Below, in pieces: positions 35,652-44,742 of a DNA stretch of 64,000 nt. The stretch is from Colwellia psychrerythraea (lineage in GTDB: Bacteria; Pseudomonadota; Gammaproteobacteria; Enterobacterales; Alteromonadaceae), in contig NZ_JQED01000056.1 of assembly GCF_000764225.1 (NCBI RefSeq), forward strand, positions 1 to 64,000, written 5' to 3'. Numbering within the stretch: position 1 is the stretch's first letter; each line of letters starts with the position of its first letter. A model generated the notes under the pieces. That model worked only from the letters and a program-made list of their open reading frames with translations, ran no database searches and was not told where the DNA came from. Made by a program: the position numbers and the translations under genes.

Positions 35652-36329
35652 TTAATTTTGATATTCTGTTGGAATGGCCGCGTTACCGATACATTGATTA
35701 TTTGGAAAAATTTTGTACTGATAATAATACTTACCATCATCATCTCTACTTGTTACTCCTTTGATCAGAATAAACCCATGATGATATAAGCAATCGATAA
35801 CATCTTGAGGCATTGAAACAACAAAAATACTGACTAGTTTTGTTAATTCTTCTTTTGAATTAAAAGCGTCATCCCAATACCATTTCGTAGTAAAAATCTC
35901 TTTATTAAATTTAGCTCTATAGGGTTCACTTATATTCTGATCTTGGATGATGGGCAGTGAAATATGCCAGTCATCTTGAGTAAGTTCACTCATTGCATTA
36001 TCAAATCTCGTTTTTGGGGGTAAGTTGACATTTTGTGACATATTTTTGAGCATCTTAAATTCGCTAAAAAATTGATTAAACAATGCCGCTAAGTCAGCAC
36101 TTCTTCCTTCAATTGCATATAGCTCTATGAGGGTATCAATCTCGGTTGCTATAGATTTTGGATAGCGTTTTTGCTGCTTAGCTTTTTTTAACCATTTCCC
36201 TAAAAAGATATTTTCACTGACAGGGCGATAAGTAACTTTGCCGATATTTTGCTCTGAGGTAAGTGCGATCAATCCACCTAAAATCAAATTATAGAGATCG
36301 GTTGATTTGTTAAATTGTAGTTCTTTCAT
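35652..36329 (-). CDS. Hypothetical soluble protein, 225 residues
   Basis: No family is recognised. The protein has no signal peptide or membrane helix, and begins MKELQFNKSTDLYNLILGGL. The first two-thirds looks helical and Lys/Glu-rich; the last third has aromatic strands (TKWYWDDAF, GKYYYQYKIFP). Codon use resembles the neighbours. It stands alone, with long gaps on both sides and no clear ribosome site. Confidence 0.6.
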   Translation of the reverse strand: MKELQFNKSTDLYNLILGGLIALTSEQNIGKVTYRPVSENIFLGKWLKKAKQQKRYPKSIATEIDTLIELYAIEGRSADLAALFNQFFSEFKMLKNMSQNVNLPPKTRFDNAMSELTQDDWHISLPIIQDQNISEPYRAKFNKEIFTTKWYWDDAFNSKEELTKLVSIFVVSMPQDVIDCLYHHGFILIKGVTSRDDDGKYYYQYKIFPNNQCIGNAAIPTEYQN

Positions 36330-36654
36330 TAAGGTCGATTTTTCTGCTTACTGGATCATTAGATAAAACTCACTTAAGCGAATATCAAGCCAATTTTAAA
36401 ATTTAAGTAAGCGGTTGATAATATTGTAAATACTTTTTATTCCAAAATGAATGGGCAGTCAAATGAGTACAATTCTACTCATATATATATTTCAATGGGT
36501 AGATTTACTCCTACGTTTACTGAAGATATCTTATATATCGATCATATGTTTTTTACAAATAATGGAATATCAGGTGTTGACTAGGTGGTGATGCAATATG
36601 TTGAAAGATAAGATACTCAGCTTTGTACATGAAGGGTGAACAATGTGAAGCATA
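36330..36654. other. Noncoding stretch
   Basis: A 325-bp AT-rich gap upstream of the hypothetical gene and downstream of the LysR gene. It has a TA-rich run near 36480-36540 and nothing else that I recognise. Confidence 0.4.
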
Positions 36655-37605
36655 CTATGTGTTGTTTTTATACATCTTGTCGAATCCAGGTATTCGAGTC
36701 TCCCAAACGGGTTTATCATCTCCAACCACTTGTTTAAGGATTTCGATGAATAATTTGGTTTTTAAAGGAGGATTACGATGTGGGTATACAGCATAAAAAG
36801 TCCCGTAATCTGCTAAATTGATATGCGTCATGATTGGTAATAATTTACCTTCTAATACCTCATTCTCAATCATTTGGGCGGTTGTTACCGTGAACATTTC
36901 CCCAGCTAGAGCAGTATTAATCAGCATTTCAACTTCATTTACCTTATAAGTACTATTGAGCTGAATAAATGCTTCATTATCTTTTCCATCAAGGTATTTC
37001 ACTTTGTCAATCAATAAACCTTGAGCCGAATAGACCACTGCAGGTAGGCTTTCTAATTTTGGTATTGTGTTCGGTTTTCCGTATTTTTCAATAAATGCAG
37101 GTGCGGCGACGATCAGCATTCTATTTTTGGCTATTTGCTTAGCAATGAGGTTAGACTCTTTTGGCTCTCCTATTCGAAAGCCTATATCAAAGCCTTCACC
37201 CACTAAATCGACCATTCGATCTTCTAAAAGCAGCTCTATGCGTATATCAGGGTACTTCGCCTGGAAGGCCAAAACAGCTTGCTGCACATATTGGCGACCA
37301 AACAAGGAAGAGCTGGAAATTTTTAGCTCTCCTCTGGGTTCACAGTGATAGTTTTCTGCTAAGCGTTTTGAGTTATTAAGTAAGTCTCTCAGTTGCTTTG
37401 CTTGATTCACCATTTCAGCGCCAGCGGCTGTTAATGATAATGAGCGTGTTGTGCGATTCAATAATTGCACGCCAAGCTCGTTTTCAAGTTTTCTGATCTG
37501 CTTAGAAATGGCAGATCTGTTGACATTTCTATGCTCTGAGACTTTTACAAAACTACCTAACTCTGAGACTTCAAGTAAAAGCAGTAGTCGACTAGCGAGA
37601 TCCAT
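36655..37605 (-). CDS. LysR-family transcriptional regulator
   Basis: This 316-residue regulator has an N-terminal winged helix-turn-helix (residues 1-60: NRSAISKQIRKLENELGVQLLNR) and a type-2 periplasmic-binding-like effector domain. GGAG precedes the ATG. It is transcribed divergently from the crotonase gene with 145 bp between starts, the usual arrangement for a LysR regulator and its target. Confidence 0.9.
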   Translation of the reverse strand: MDLASRLLLLLEVSELGSFVKVSEHRNVNRSAISKQIRKLENELGVQLLNRTTRSLSLTAAGAEMVNQAKQLRDLLNNSKRLAENYHCEPRGELKISSSSLFGRQYVQQAVLAFQAKYPDIRIELLLEDRMVDLVGEGFDIGFRIGEPKESNLIAKQIAKNRMLIVAAPAFIEKYGKPNTIPKLESLPAVVYSAQGLLIDKVKYLDGKDNEAFIQLNSTYKVNEVEMLINTALAGEMFTVTTAQMIENEVLEGKLLPIMTHINLADYGTFYAVYPHRNPPLKTKLFIEILKQVVGDDKPVWETRIPGFDKMYKNNT

Positions 37606-37750
37606 AAATACTCCATTGGTTCCTGATTGGCATCAGTATAGTTCACTTTGCCTTGTTTTTAGCTACATATCTTAATCGTAATATAATTGCGTAAATACGA
37701 AGTGACGAATTAATTGTTGCAGCACTGACTACCTTAAGAGGAAGAGTAAA

Positions 37751-38563
37751 ATGAAAAAATTAATGATAACCCAAGAAGCTGGCGTGGCTACTGTGTTAAT
37801 TAAAAACCCTCCTGTAAATATTTTAACGATTGATTTAATAAACGAATTAAACGAATTTATCCTGTCATTAAAAGATGACCGTGACACTAAAGTTGTTGTA
37901 TTTAAATCTTTTCATCAGGCATTTTTTATTGCCCACCTAGACCTTAATGTCATTAACGGTACGTCAGGTGGACAAGCCGCATCAATAGAGTTTAATCATT
38001 TGATTGCTAATATCAAAGCGATGAAACAGCTGTCTATTGCCATTGTTGATGGTGTGGCTCGTGGAGGCGGTAATGAGTTTGTTATGGCGTGTGACTTAGC
38101 ATATGGCACTGAAAATTCAGCTTATGCTCAACCAGAATTATATATAAATATTCCAACGGGTGGCCAAGGCGCAGTGCAGTTTGCCCGCCGTTTAGGAAAA
38201 GGTAAAGCACTGCAAGCATTGCTTACAGGTGCGGATTTTACCGCGCAACAAGCTGAAGCGTTAAATATCATTACTCAGTTTGTTCCTAAAGACCAACTTG
38301 ATGCCTTTTTAGCGCAATTATTAGCAATCATTGTTGGTTGGGAGATTCGTGATATTGTGATGTATAAAGAAATTATCGCGGCCTCGATAATAGATGAATC
38401 GGCTGGTACTGAGCTTGAGCTTAGATACTTTTTAGATCGTGCGAAGGAGGAGAAAACACAAACCATTATTGCTGCGTTTCTTAAACATGGTGGTCAAACC
38501 GAACGTGAGGCGAAAGATATGCAAGGTATTTTTGTTGATACCGCCTCAGAGCTTTCAAAATAA
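37751..38563 (+). CDS. Enoyl-CoA hydratase/isomerase (crotonase) family protein
   Basis: This 270-residue crotonase-fold protein has the oxyanion-hole region GVARGGGNEFVMACDLAYG and the following QPELYINIPTGGQGAVQF, in which a Glu is kept near each catalytic position. The C-terminal part is typical in length. Members act on acyl-CoA thioesters by hydration, isomerisation or hydrolysis, and the exact reaction is unknown. Strong GAGGAAGAG precedes the ATG. The LysR regulator divergent to it probably controls it; no other acyl-CoA genes are adjacent. Confidence 0.82.
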   Translation: MKKLMITQEAGVATVLIKNPPVNILTIDLINELNEFILSLKDDRDTKVVVFKSFHQAFFIAHLDLNVINGTSGGQAASIEFNHLIANIKAMKQLSIAIVDGVARGGGNEFVMACDLAYGTENSAYAQPELYINIPTGGQGAVQFARRLGKGKALQALLTGADFTAQQAEALNIITQFVPKDQLDAFLAQLLAIIVGWEIRDIVMYKEIIAASIIDESAGTELELRYFLDRAKEEKTQTIIAAFLKHGGQTEREAKDMQGIFVDTASELSK

Positions 38564-38574
38564 AGCTAACGCAG

Positions 38575-38610
38575 TATCAGCGGCAGACTCAAAAGGGCTT
38601 GCCGCTGATA
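38575..38610. terminator. Hairpin between convergent genes
   Basis: TATCAGCGGCA (38575-38585) is perfectly inverted at 38600-38610, followed by a T-rich stretch. It lies between the crotonase gene and the end of yghU. Confidence 0.7.
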
Positions 38611-38718
38611 TTTAGTTTCGGACGTTTGAAGATCGAACGGTCTTATGCGTGATATATTTTTATAAAAAACGCTCGTCTACATGGATAGCTATTTTTCTCA
38701 CAGTGGTTAATAAATCAT

Positions 38719-39615
38719 TTACTCAGTGACAGTGAGTTTATCTTGCGTTTTTAGCTCGAAATCGCTGGCATCATGACGTTCATGTAACTGTTCGTCTAAC
38801 TCTCCCCAAGTGCGGTTGACTTTTATTCCACGCTTCACTGCCGCGCGGTTACTAATCTCTTCAGTCCATCGCGCAAGGTTTTTATATTCTTGCGTCTGCA
38901 GAAATTCTGCTGCTTCATAAAGTTCACCCTGCATTAATGCGCCATACCAAGGCCAGATAGCGATGTCGGCAATTGTGTATTGCTCGCCACACATGAATTT
39001 ATTATTCGCTAAATGCCGGTCTAGTACGTCAAGTTGACGTTTCACTTCCATGGTAAATCGTTCTATCGGGTATTCAAACTTTTCAGGTGCGTAAGCGTAG
39101 AAATGACCAAAGCCGCCACCTAAATAGGGACCACTGCCCACTTGCCAAAATAACCAAGATAAGCATTGCGATTTCAATAACGGCTCTTTAGGTATAAAAG
39201 CATCAAACTTATCTGCTAAATACAGCAATATCGCGCCAGATTCAAAAATAGGCAGTTTATTTGCACCACTTTTTTTATCAACCGTACTGGTAGAAGTATC
39301 AACCAAAGCGGGAATTTTAGAGTTGGGGTTTACGTCGACGAAACCAGAACCAAATTGATCTCCTTCCATAATTTCAATTAAATGGGCATCGTATTCGGCT
39401 TCTTTGATACCTAAGGCTAATAATTCCTCAAGTAGAATTGTCACTTTGACGCCGTTCGGGGTCGCTAAAGAGTATAGCTGAAGCGGGTGTTTTCCTACGG
39501 GTAATTCTGCTTGATGGGTCGCGCCAGCAATAGGGCGGTTGATGCTGGCGAACTGACCACCACTTTCTGTTTTCCATTGCCATACTTTTGGTGGTACGTA
39601 GGTAGATTCAGACAT
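38719..39615 (-). CDS. yghU: YghU-like glutathione-dependent disulfide-bond oxidoreductase
   Basis: This 298-residue glutathione S-transferase-fold protein is very close to E. coli YghU along its whole length: PVGKHPLQLYS, PNGVKVTILLEELLALG, NPNSKIPAL, GGGFGHFYAYAP, IADIAIWPWYG and LHERHDASDFE are all recognisable. The family binds two glutathione molecules and shows disulfide-bond reductase activity. The ATG at 39615 has GGAG at good spacing; an in-frame ATG four codons upstream does not. Confidence 0.93.
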   Translation of the reverse strand: MSESTYVPPKVWQWKTESGGQFASINRPIAGATHQAELPVGKHPLQLYSLATPNGVKVTILLEELLALGIKEAEYDAHLIEIMEGDQFGSGFVDVNPNSKIPALVDTSTSTVDKKSGANKLPIFESGAILLYLADKFDAFIPKEPLLKSQCLSWLFWQVGSGPYLGGGFGHFYAYAPEKFEYPIERFTMEVKRQLDVLDRHLANNKFMCGEQYTIADIAIWPWYGALMQGELYEAAEFLQTQEYKNLARWTEEISNRAAVKRGIKVNRTWGELDEQLHERHDASDFELKTQDKLTVTE

Positions 39616-39977
39616 GTTCAGCTCCATAATGTTAATTAATTTTTCAAAATTGTTATTAATGAAAACAGTTTATCACTGACTAATAATAGTAATATTTAAG
39701 ATACACATGGTTGAGTAGACATTACTTAAGTTTGTTTTATTTCACCAGAGTAAATGTATTAATTGTATTTTGATAGTAGAATAAAGTTATTGATTGCTCT
39801 GTTTTTACTTTTTTAGCGCATTATCACACATCTTTGTATATTAAAAACTGTCTGCTAATTGAAACTTTAAAGGGGATAAGATCAGTGGTATAAGTCGTGC
39901 TGACAAATGAGTAACTCTCTTTCGGGTGGGATGAGCGGGTTTAGTAAATACAACGTTATCTCAGAACAAAAGCGATG
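39616..39977. other. Noncoding stretch
   Basis: A 362-bp AT-rich gap between yghU and the next minus-strand gene. It contains the yghU promoter and no supported feature. Confidence 0.4.
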
Positions 39978-40997
39978 TTAAAGCTCATTAAAGTAAAATA
40001 CAATACTGCCACCACTGAGAGCACTGCCTTTATGAATGTTTATACCGATGCCGATATTGTCAGCTAATTTAGTGAACTTACGGGTGTCGAGTAATAAACC
40101 TAACCCAAACTCATAAAAGTGATCAGTCCCTAAGCTATTAACCATGTCACCACCAATATCGGACCGCTGAATTTTTACATAAATAGATTCAGCATGAAAT
40201 TTTGATTGATTAACGTTAAAGTGAAATTTAAAACCATTGTTTAATCGCCAACCGCTAGGTTTAGCACCTTGACTAGATTTAGCTCCGTTAAAGGTTGTGC
40301 CTGAAAATAGGTTTAAATCGTTGTTAAGCTCCCACTTTCCCCAAGATTTTTTTTGTCGATAACTTAGCTTTAAATTGGGCTCAATAATGAAAGCATTGGC
40401 CGATAGGTTCAAATAAACACCATCTAACTCAGGCCTGTATTGCGCTGATTCGTCACTGTTATAGCGATAAGTATTTTTATGGTGCATTAGATATGAACCA
40501 AGCCTTATTCTTAAGTTCCAATTTTCAGTTAACTTTCTATGCAGGCTATAGGCTAGGTAAGCTGAAAAAATCTCATCTTTATTTTCATCTTCTGTCGCAG
40601 AGTTAGATAACAAGTCACTGGTATTTTTTTGCCTAAGGTAAGAGAGAGATGCGGTTATTTCATCTAGATAAAAATAGCTAGGGGTTTCTGTTGATGTACC
40701 TTTTTTCTGAGCTTTATAGTCATTTAAACGCCAAGTATAAGGGATGCTGTAAACGGTTAATTCATTTCTCAGTTTAATTGACTCGCTATCGGAAAAACTG
40801 TTTTCATGAGGTTTTAATAACTTATCGGGATCAAAGTTACCAACCCCTAAGCTTATTGTTTCTGAATCGGTTAGTACGACAGTAGTGGAAAATACCTCTT
40901 CAAAATGCGTTGTATTATTAGCGCTTGCATGATGACTTAATAAAGATGAAATTAAGATAACCAGTGCTTTAAAATAAAATTTTTGTCTAATTAACAT
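39978..40997 (-). CDS. Putative outer-membrane beta-barrel protein
   Basis: The frame opens at 41099, but the ATG at 40997 begins a good signal peptide (RQKFYFKALVILISSLLSHHASA), so that start is preferred and gives 339 residues. The mature part has alternating strand sequence (TASLSYLRQK, AYLAYSLHRKL, YLNLSANAFIIEPNLKLSYR, FYEFGLGLLLDTRKF). It ends in IVFYFNEL, close to an aromatic C-terminus. It resembles the solitary autotransporter-like barrel family (PF11557 type), which lacks a passenger domain. Ligand and role are unknown. Confidence 0.6.
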   Translation of the reverse strand: MLIRQKFYFKALVILISSLLSHHASANNTTHFEEVFSTTVVLTDSETISLGVGNFDPDKLLKPHENSFSDSESIKLRNELTVYSIPYTWRLNDYKAQKKGTSTETPSYFYLDEITASLSYLRQKNTSDLLSNSATEDENKDEIFSAYLAYSLHRKLTENWNLRIRLGSYLMHHKNTYRYNSDESAQYRPELDGVYLNLSANAFIIEPNLKLSYRQKKSWGKWELNNDLNLFSGTTFNGAKSSQGAKPSGWRLNNGFKFHFNVNQSKFHAESIYVKIQRSDIGGDMVNSLGTDHFYEFGLGLLLDTRKFTKLADNIGIGINIHKGSALSGGSIVFYFNEL

Positions 40998-41235
40998 CTG
41001 ATTAGCTGTTTCATACGGTGGGCCTGTAATGTAACTAGTATAAATAATAAAAATGAAATCCACCACGACAACAACCTTTTTTACCTTATGTTTTAGCAAA
41101 GGCTGGATATCGCATGTTATTGATATAGTTAAGTATCACAACTAAATAAGTTTATATTTGTTATCAATTTTCATCAATTATCATGTATAGTTTGTAGATA
41201 GTTTTTTCACATTATTTTCAAGTAAGATTAACGCT

Positions 41236-42057
41236 ATGCAGCATATCCACAGTTATTACTCTCCGAACAATTTATATAATCAAATAATTGAAGGTCTCAA
41301 TAAACTTGGTAAAGATTTATCGAAGATCACACCCGATGATCTTCAGCCAGTTGATGAATTTCATATTCGTGGTGATATCGCTACTAAAGAGCTGATTGAG
41401 TTGAGCAATTTTACTCCTGAAATGAATATTCTCGATGTGGGATGTGGTGTTGGTGGTTCAACCCGTCGTTTATCCCATGAAACAGGCTGTCATGTCACGG
41501 GCATTGATTTGAGTGATGAGTACATTGATACCGCACAAAGGCTGACGCAATTACTAAAGATGCAAGATCGCGTTAAGTTTAATATTGGCAGTGCGCTCGA
41601 ATTACCCTACGCTGACAATACTTTTGATGGGGCTTGGTCAATTCAAATGAATATGAATGTTGAAGACAAACAAGGCTGGTTAAAGGAAATGTACCGTGTA
41701 CTTAAGCCAGGTGCGCGAGCCGTGTTGTATGAGGTATGTGGCCATGAAGAAAAACCTATTTATTTTCCTGTGCCATGGGCTCAAGACAGTTCGATGAGCT
41801 TTCTGGCACCCAAAGAATTATTTCGTAATACTATCACAGGCGCTGGTTTTAAGGTTGAAGTGTGGAATGATAAGACTGTTCTTGCACAAAATGCCTTTGC
41901 ACGTATGAGAGCACCAAAAGGTGAATCGATAATGCCAGAGCTAGGTTTACATTTATTAATCGGTAATGACATTAAGACTAAATCCTATAATATGCGTCGT
42001 AATCTTGATGATGCACGCATTAGTTTGATTGAGATTTTAGCGGTTAAACCTAGGTAA
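41236..42057 (+). CDS. Class I SAM-dependent methyltransferase
   Basis: This 273-residue methyltransferase has motif I LDVGCGVGGSTRRL (about 72-85), the acidic GIDLSDEYI, and a motif II/III region ALELPYADNTFDGAWSIQM, then YRVLKPGARAVLYEV. The sequence looks like the UbiE/sarcosine-methyltransferase-like group acting on small molecules. It stands alone, divergent from the putative barrel protein and convergent with the response regulator. Substrate unknown. Confidence 0.85.
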   Translation: MQHIHSYYSPNNLYNQIIEGLNKLGKDLSKITPDDLQPVDEFHIRGDIATKELIELSNFTPEMNILDVGCGVGGSTRRLSHETGCHVTGIDLSDEYIDTAQRLTQLLKMQDRVKFNIGSALELPYADNTFDGAWSIQMNMNVEDKQGWLKEMYRVLKPGARAVLYEVCGHEEKPIYFPVPWAQDSSMSFLAPKELFRNTITGAGFKVEVWNDKTVLAQNAFARMRAPKGESIMPELGLHLLIGNDIKTKSYNMRRNLDDARISLIEILAVKPR

Positions 42058-42138
42058 ATGAAAACAATGCAGCCAAAGTTAGTATAGATTATGGTTTACA
42101 GTGAACCTGGAGTAGGTACTGCTTTCCCTGTTCTCGGG

Positions 42139-42831
42139 TTACGTTAGTACTAATTTATATCCTACGCTGTATACGGACTGAACTAATTCGTTGTCTGACT
42201 CAATCGCATTGAGCTTTTTACGCAATTTTTTAATGTGGCTGTCTATGGTGCGCTCACTGACTATACGGTTGTCTTGATACACTTGATCAATTAATTGTGA
42301 TCTAGAATAAATACGACCAGGCGCTCTAGCCAATATATTGAGCAAATTGAATTCTATTGCAGTGAGCTCTACCGGCTGTTGGTTAATTGTTGCTTGGTAG
42401 TTTTCGCTATTTAATTCTAAGGTAGCCGTTGGCTCGGCAATACTCGTGTGATTGCTTGATCTTAGGGAAGGGTTCACCCGTTTGAGTATTGTTTTTACTC
42501 GCGCAACCACTTCTCTGGGAGAGAAAGGTTTGCAAATATAATCATCAGCGCCTAGTTCTAATCCCAATAACCGATCAATTTCGTCAACACGAGCGGTTAC
42601 CATGATCATCGCTATATTGCTAAACTCTTGTATTTCGCGACAAATAGCTAATCCGTCTTTGCCGGGCAACATTAAGTCTAACAATATTAAGTCAAAATGA
42701 TTGTTTTTAACGGTGGAAACCACCTCAGTTCCTTCATACATTGTAGTCGTTTGATAGCCTGCTTTAGTTAAATAATCTGCTAATAAAGAAGCAATTTTTT
42801 CTTCATCTTCAACAATTAATATATGTGACAT
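42139..42831 (-). CDS. OmpR-family response regulator, BaeR-like
   Basis: This 230-residue regulator has a receiver domain with phospho-acceptor Asp52 (LLDLMLPGKDG), the switch Thr in VTAR and Lys in CKPFSP, and a C-terminal winged helix (YSRSQLIDQVYQD, SERTIDSHIKKLRKKL). Sequence style and pairing resemble BaeR, which controls envelope-stress efflux genes in E. coli. It is encoded 31 bp downstream of its kinase. Confidence 0.9.
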   Translation of the reverse strand: MSHILIVEDEEKIASLLADYLTKAGYQTTTMYEGTEVVSTVKNNHFDLILLDLMLPGKDGLAICREIQEFSNIAMIMVTARVDEIDRLLGLELGADDYICKPFSPREVVARVKTILKRVNPSLRSSNHTSIAEPTATLELNSENYQATINQQPVELTAIEFNLLNILARAPGRIYSRSQLIDQVYQDNRIVSERTIDSHIKKLRKKLNAIESDNELVQSVYSVGYKLVLT

Positions 42832-42862
42832 GTATATTCAATCCTAATAATATCTTTGTTGC

Positions 42863-44413
42863 TTATGTTATGAGTGGAAAGGTACAGGTGACTTCAAGTC
42901 CGCCATATTTAGCATGGGATGCTGTAATCGTTCCTTGATGAGCAGACATTATTTTTTTACATAATGCTAAACCCAGTCCTGAGCCGCCTGTTTTTCTATT
43001 TCTAGAACTTTCAACACGATACAAATGATCAAACAATTTGGGGAGCGAGTTATCTGGCACACTAGGAGCACTATCACAAATCGTTAATATCGCATAAGAG
43101 GCTTCTTTTGATAGTGACAGATAAATTGTGCCCGGTGCTTGTGTGTACTTAAGGCTATTATTAATTAAATTGTCTATCAATTGATTAACTCGGGTTTCAT
43201 CGGCCCATATAATTACATCACCTTTAGTGATTTGTTGATTGATTATGATGCTAGTGTCATTAGCGTGCTGGTGATGGCGTAGTAAATTATGTTCAATAAT
43301 GTCAGCTAAATTTAGTTGATCTTTTTGATAACGCATCGCACCAATTTCGGCATTTGATAATGTAGATAAATCATTAACCAGTTTATGCAAATGGTTAACT
43401 TCATCATTTAGAGAAGATAAGCTCTTTAAATCTAAAGGTCTAATACCATCTTCAATTGCTTCAATTTCTCCTTTAATAATGGCAATGGGGGTTCGTAATT
43501 CGTGGGATATATTAGCTAACCAGGTATTTCTAGAACTTTCATTTTGTTCTAGAGTTTTAGCTAAATCATTAAAGTGTAGCGACAGTGATGCTAATTCATC
43601 CTTACCAACTACGTCTGTTTTAACGTTGAAGTCACCATTGTTTAGAGCTCGCATTGCATGCTCTAACCGTTTAATGGGCGTAACAAAGTGACGAGAGAGC
43701 GGTACAGCAATTATGACAATGATTAGGAAAAGCCCAAGAACAATATAAAGCAAGTTAGCTTTAATTTGGGCAAGAAAAGCTAAATCAAATTCATCAGTTA
43801 GTTGTGTTTTAGGCGGTAAGGCTAAATAGCCAATAAGCTCACCGTTCAAATTAATGGCTTGTAAACTAAAATCGGCTGTCAATCTTCCTAAGATCAACTT
43901 TTTTTCTGCATCGAGTAAACTTGGATGTAATGTGTTTTGGTTTTGGGCTGGTCTTGGTTGATGTTCTTCAGTTCTAGAACGCAGCGGACGCTTTTTTCGA
44001 TAGGGAGGCCTATCATGATTGCGGATAAAGTCGCCATGGTTAGCTAAGTATTGCTCCGCATCCGTTGGAAGCGTAATACCATCATGTGAAAATTTTAAAA
44101 GCTGATGCCAAGTTTGGCTAGGTCTGAATTGCACGCTTTTAGCTGGAAAAGGAGGAGGAGACAAACGATTTGGTCTTTTATGAGGCGGACGTCTACTCTC
44201 ATGAGTCGACTCCACTAAACTTGTCCATCGTTGTTCTTGTTGATAAAAAGTCGCTAAGTTGTTTGACAATAACTGTAAACTTGCGAGTTCCTTTTTATTG
44301 ATATAGTCCAACATACCACGATCGAAACTCCACTGTACTGCAATGTATATAAGACTCAGCAATAATAAGCTAATAAACAATAGTGTCAGTATTAATTTAG
44401 TAAATATCTTCAT
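42863..44413 (-). CDS. Sensor histidine kinase, BaeS-like
   Basis: This 516-residue kinase has a first helix (about 7-28), a periplasmic domain (29-218), a second helix (about 220-240), HAMP (about 240-292), a HisKA domain with His304 in ANISHELRTP, and an ATPase domain with GGSGLGLALCK. The periplasmic domain carries two unusual Pro/Arg/His-rich stretches (about 71-100 and 132-158), longer than in E. coli BaeS. A role in sensing metals, anions or envelope ligands is conceivable. It is followed by its regulator. Confidence 0.9.
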   Translation of the reverse strand: MKIFTKLILTLLFISLLLLSLIYIAVQWSFDRGMLDYINKKELASLQLLSNNLATFYQQEQRWTSLVESTHESRRPPHKRPNRLSPPPFPAKSVQFRPSQTWHQLLKFSHDGITLPTDAEQYLANHGDFIRNHDRPPYRKKRPLRSRTEEHQPRPAQNQNTLHPSLLDAEKKLILGRLTADFSLQAINLNGELIGYLALPPKTQLTDEFDLAFLAQIKANLLYIVLGLFLIIVIIAVPLSRHFVTPIKRLEHAMRALNNGDFNVKTDVVGKDELASLSLHFNDLAKTLEQNESSRNTWLANISHELRTPIAIIKGEIEAIEDGIRPLDLKSLSSLNDEVNHLHKLVNDLSTLSNAEIGAMRYQKDQLNLADIIEHNLLRHHQHANDTSIIINQQITKGDVIIWADETRVNQLIDNLINNSLKYTQAPGTIYLSLSKEASYAILTICDSAPSVPDNSLPKLFDHLYRVESSRNRKTGGSGLGLALCKKIMSAHQGTITASHAKYGGLEVTCTFPLIT

Positions 44414-44537
44414 GGCTCAAATTAGCAGTCAAGGCTAGTTATCATAGGTAATGAATAGAGTATTGTTATACGCTGTATTCAGTGTAAATCCTACAGAATA
44501 AAGGATTTAGCTATATATTCCATATAATCCCCTATTT

Positions 44538-44666
44538 TTATTCATTTTTATACTCATTATGCCATTGTTTTAAGAGCGTCAAATACTCTAGATCATCATT
44601 CTTTAATTGCTTGGCAAGCACTCTTTCCATTAAGTAGTTAAGTCGCATTATTTTATGTAAACTCAT
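44538..44666 (-). CDS. Small helical protein, 42 residues
   Basis: A minus-strand ORF ends at TAA 44538. The ATG at 44666 has AAGGA nine bases upstream; an in-frame ATG at 44675 is too close to the same site. The product (MSLHKIMRLNYLMERVLAKQ, then LKNDDLEYLTLLKQWHNEYK) is predicted to be a charged helical hairpin. No family recognised. It lies between the di-heme peroxidase gene and the kinase gene, co-oriented with both. Confidence 0.5.
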   Translation of the reverse strand: MSLHKIMRLNYLMERVLAKQLKNDDLEYLTLLKQWHNEYKNE

Positions 44667-44742
44667 TTTGCTCATCCTTAAATTTGCCCCTTAAGTTTTT
44701 TTAAAGTTGATAGTGTCGCGTTGTTTAACAAAAGTATTGCTG

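Noticed and set aside
35525..35764. 79-codon plus-strand frame rich in Phe, Leu and Tyr
   Set aside because: It overlaps the 3' end of the minus-strand hypothetical gene and reflects AT-rich composition.
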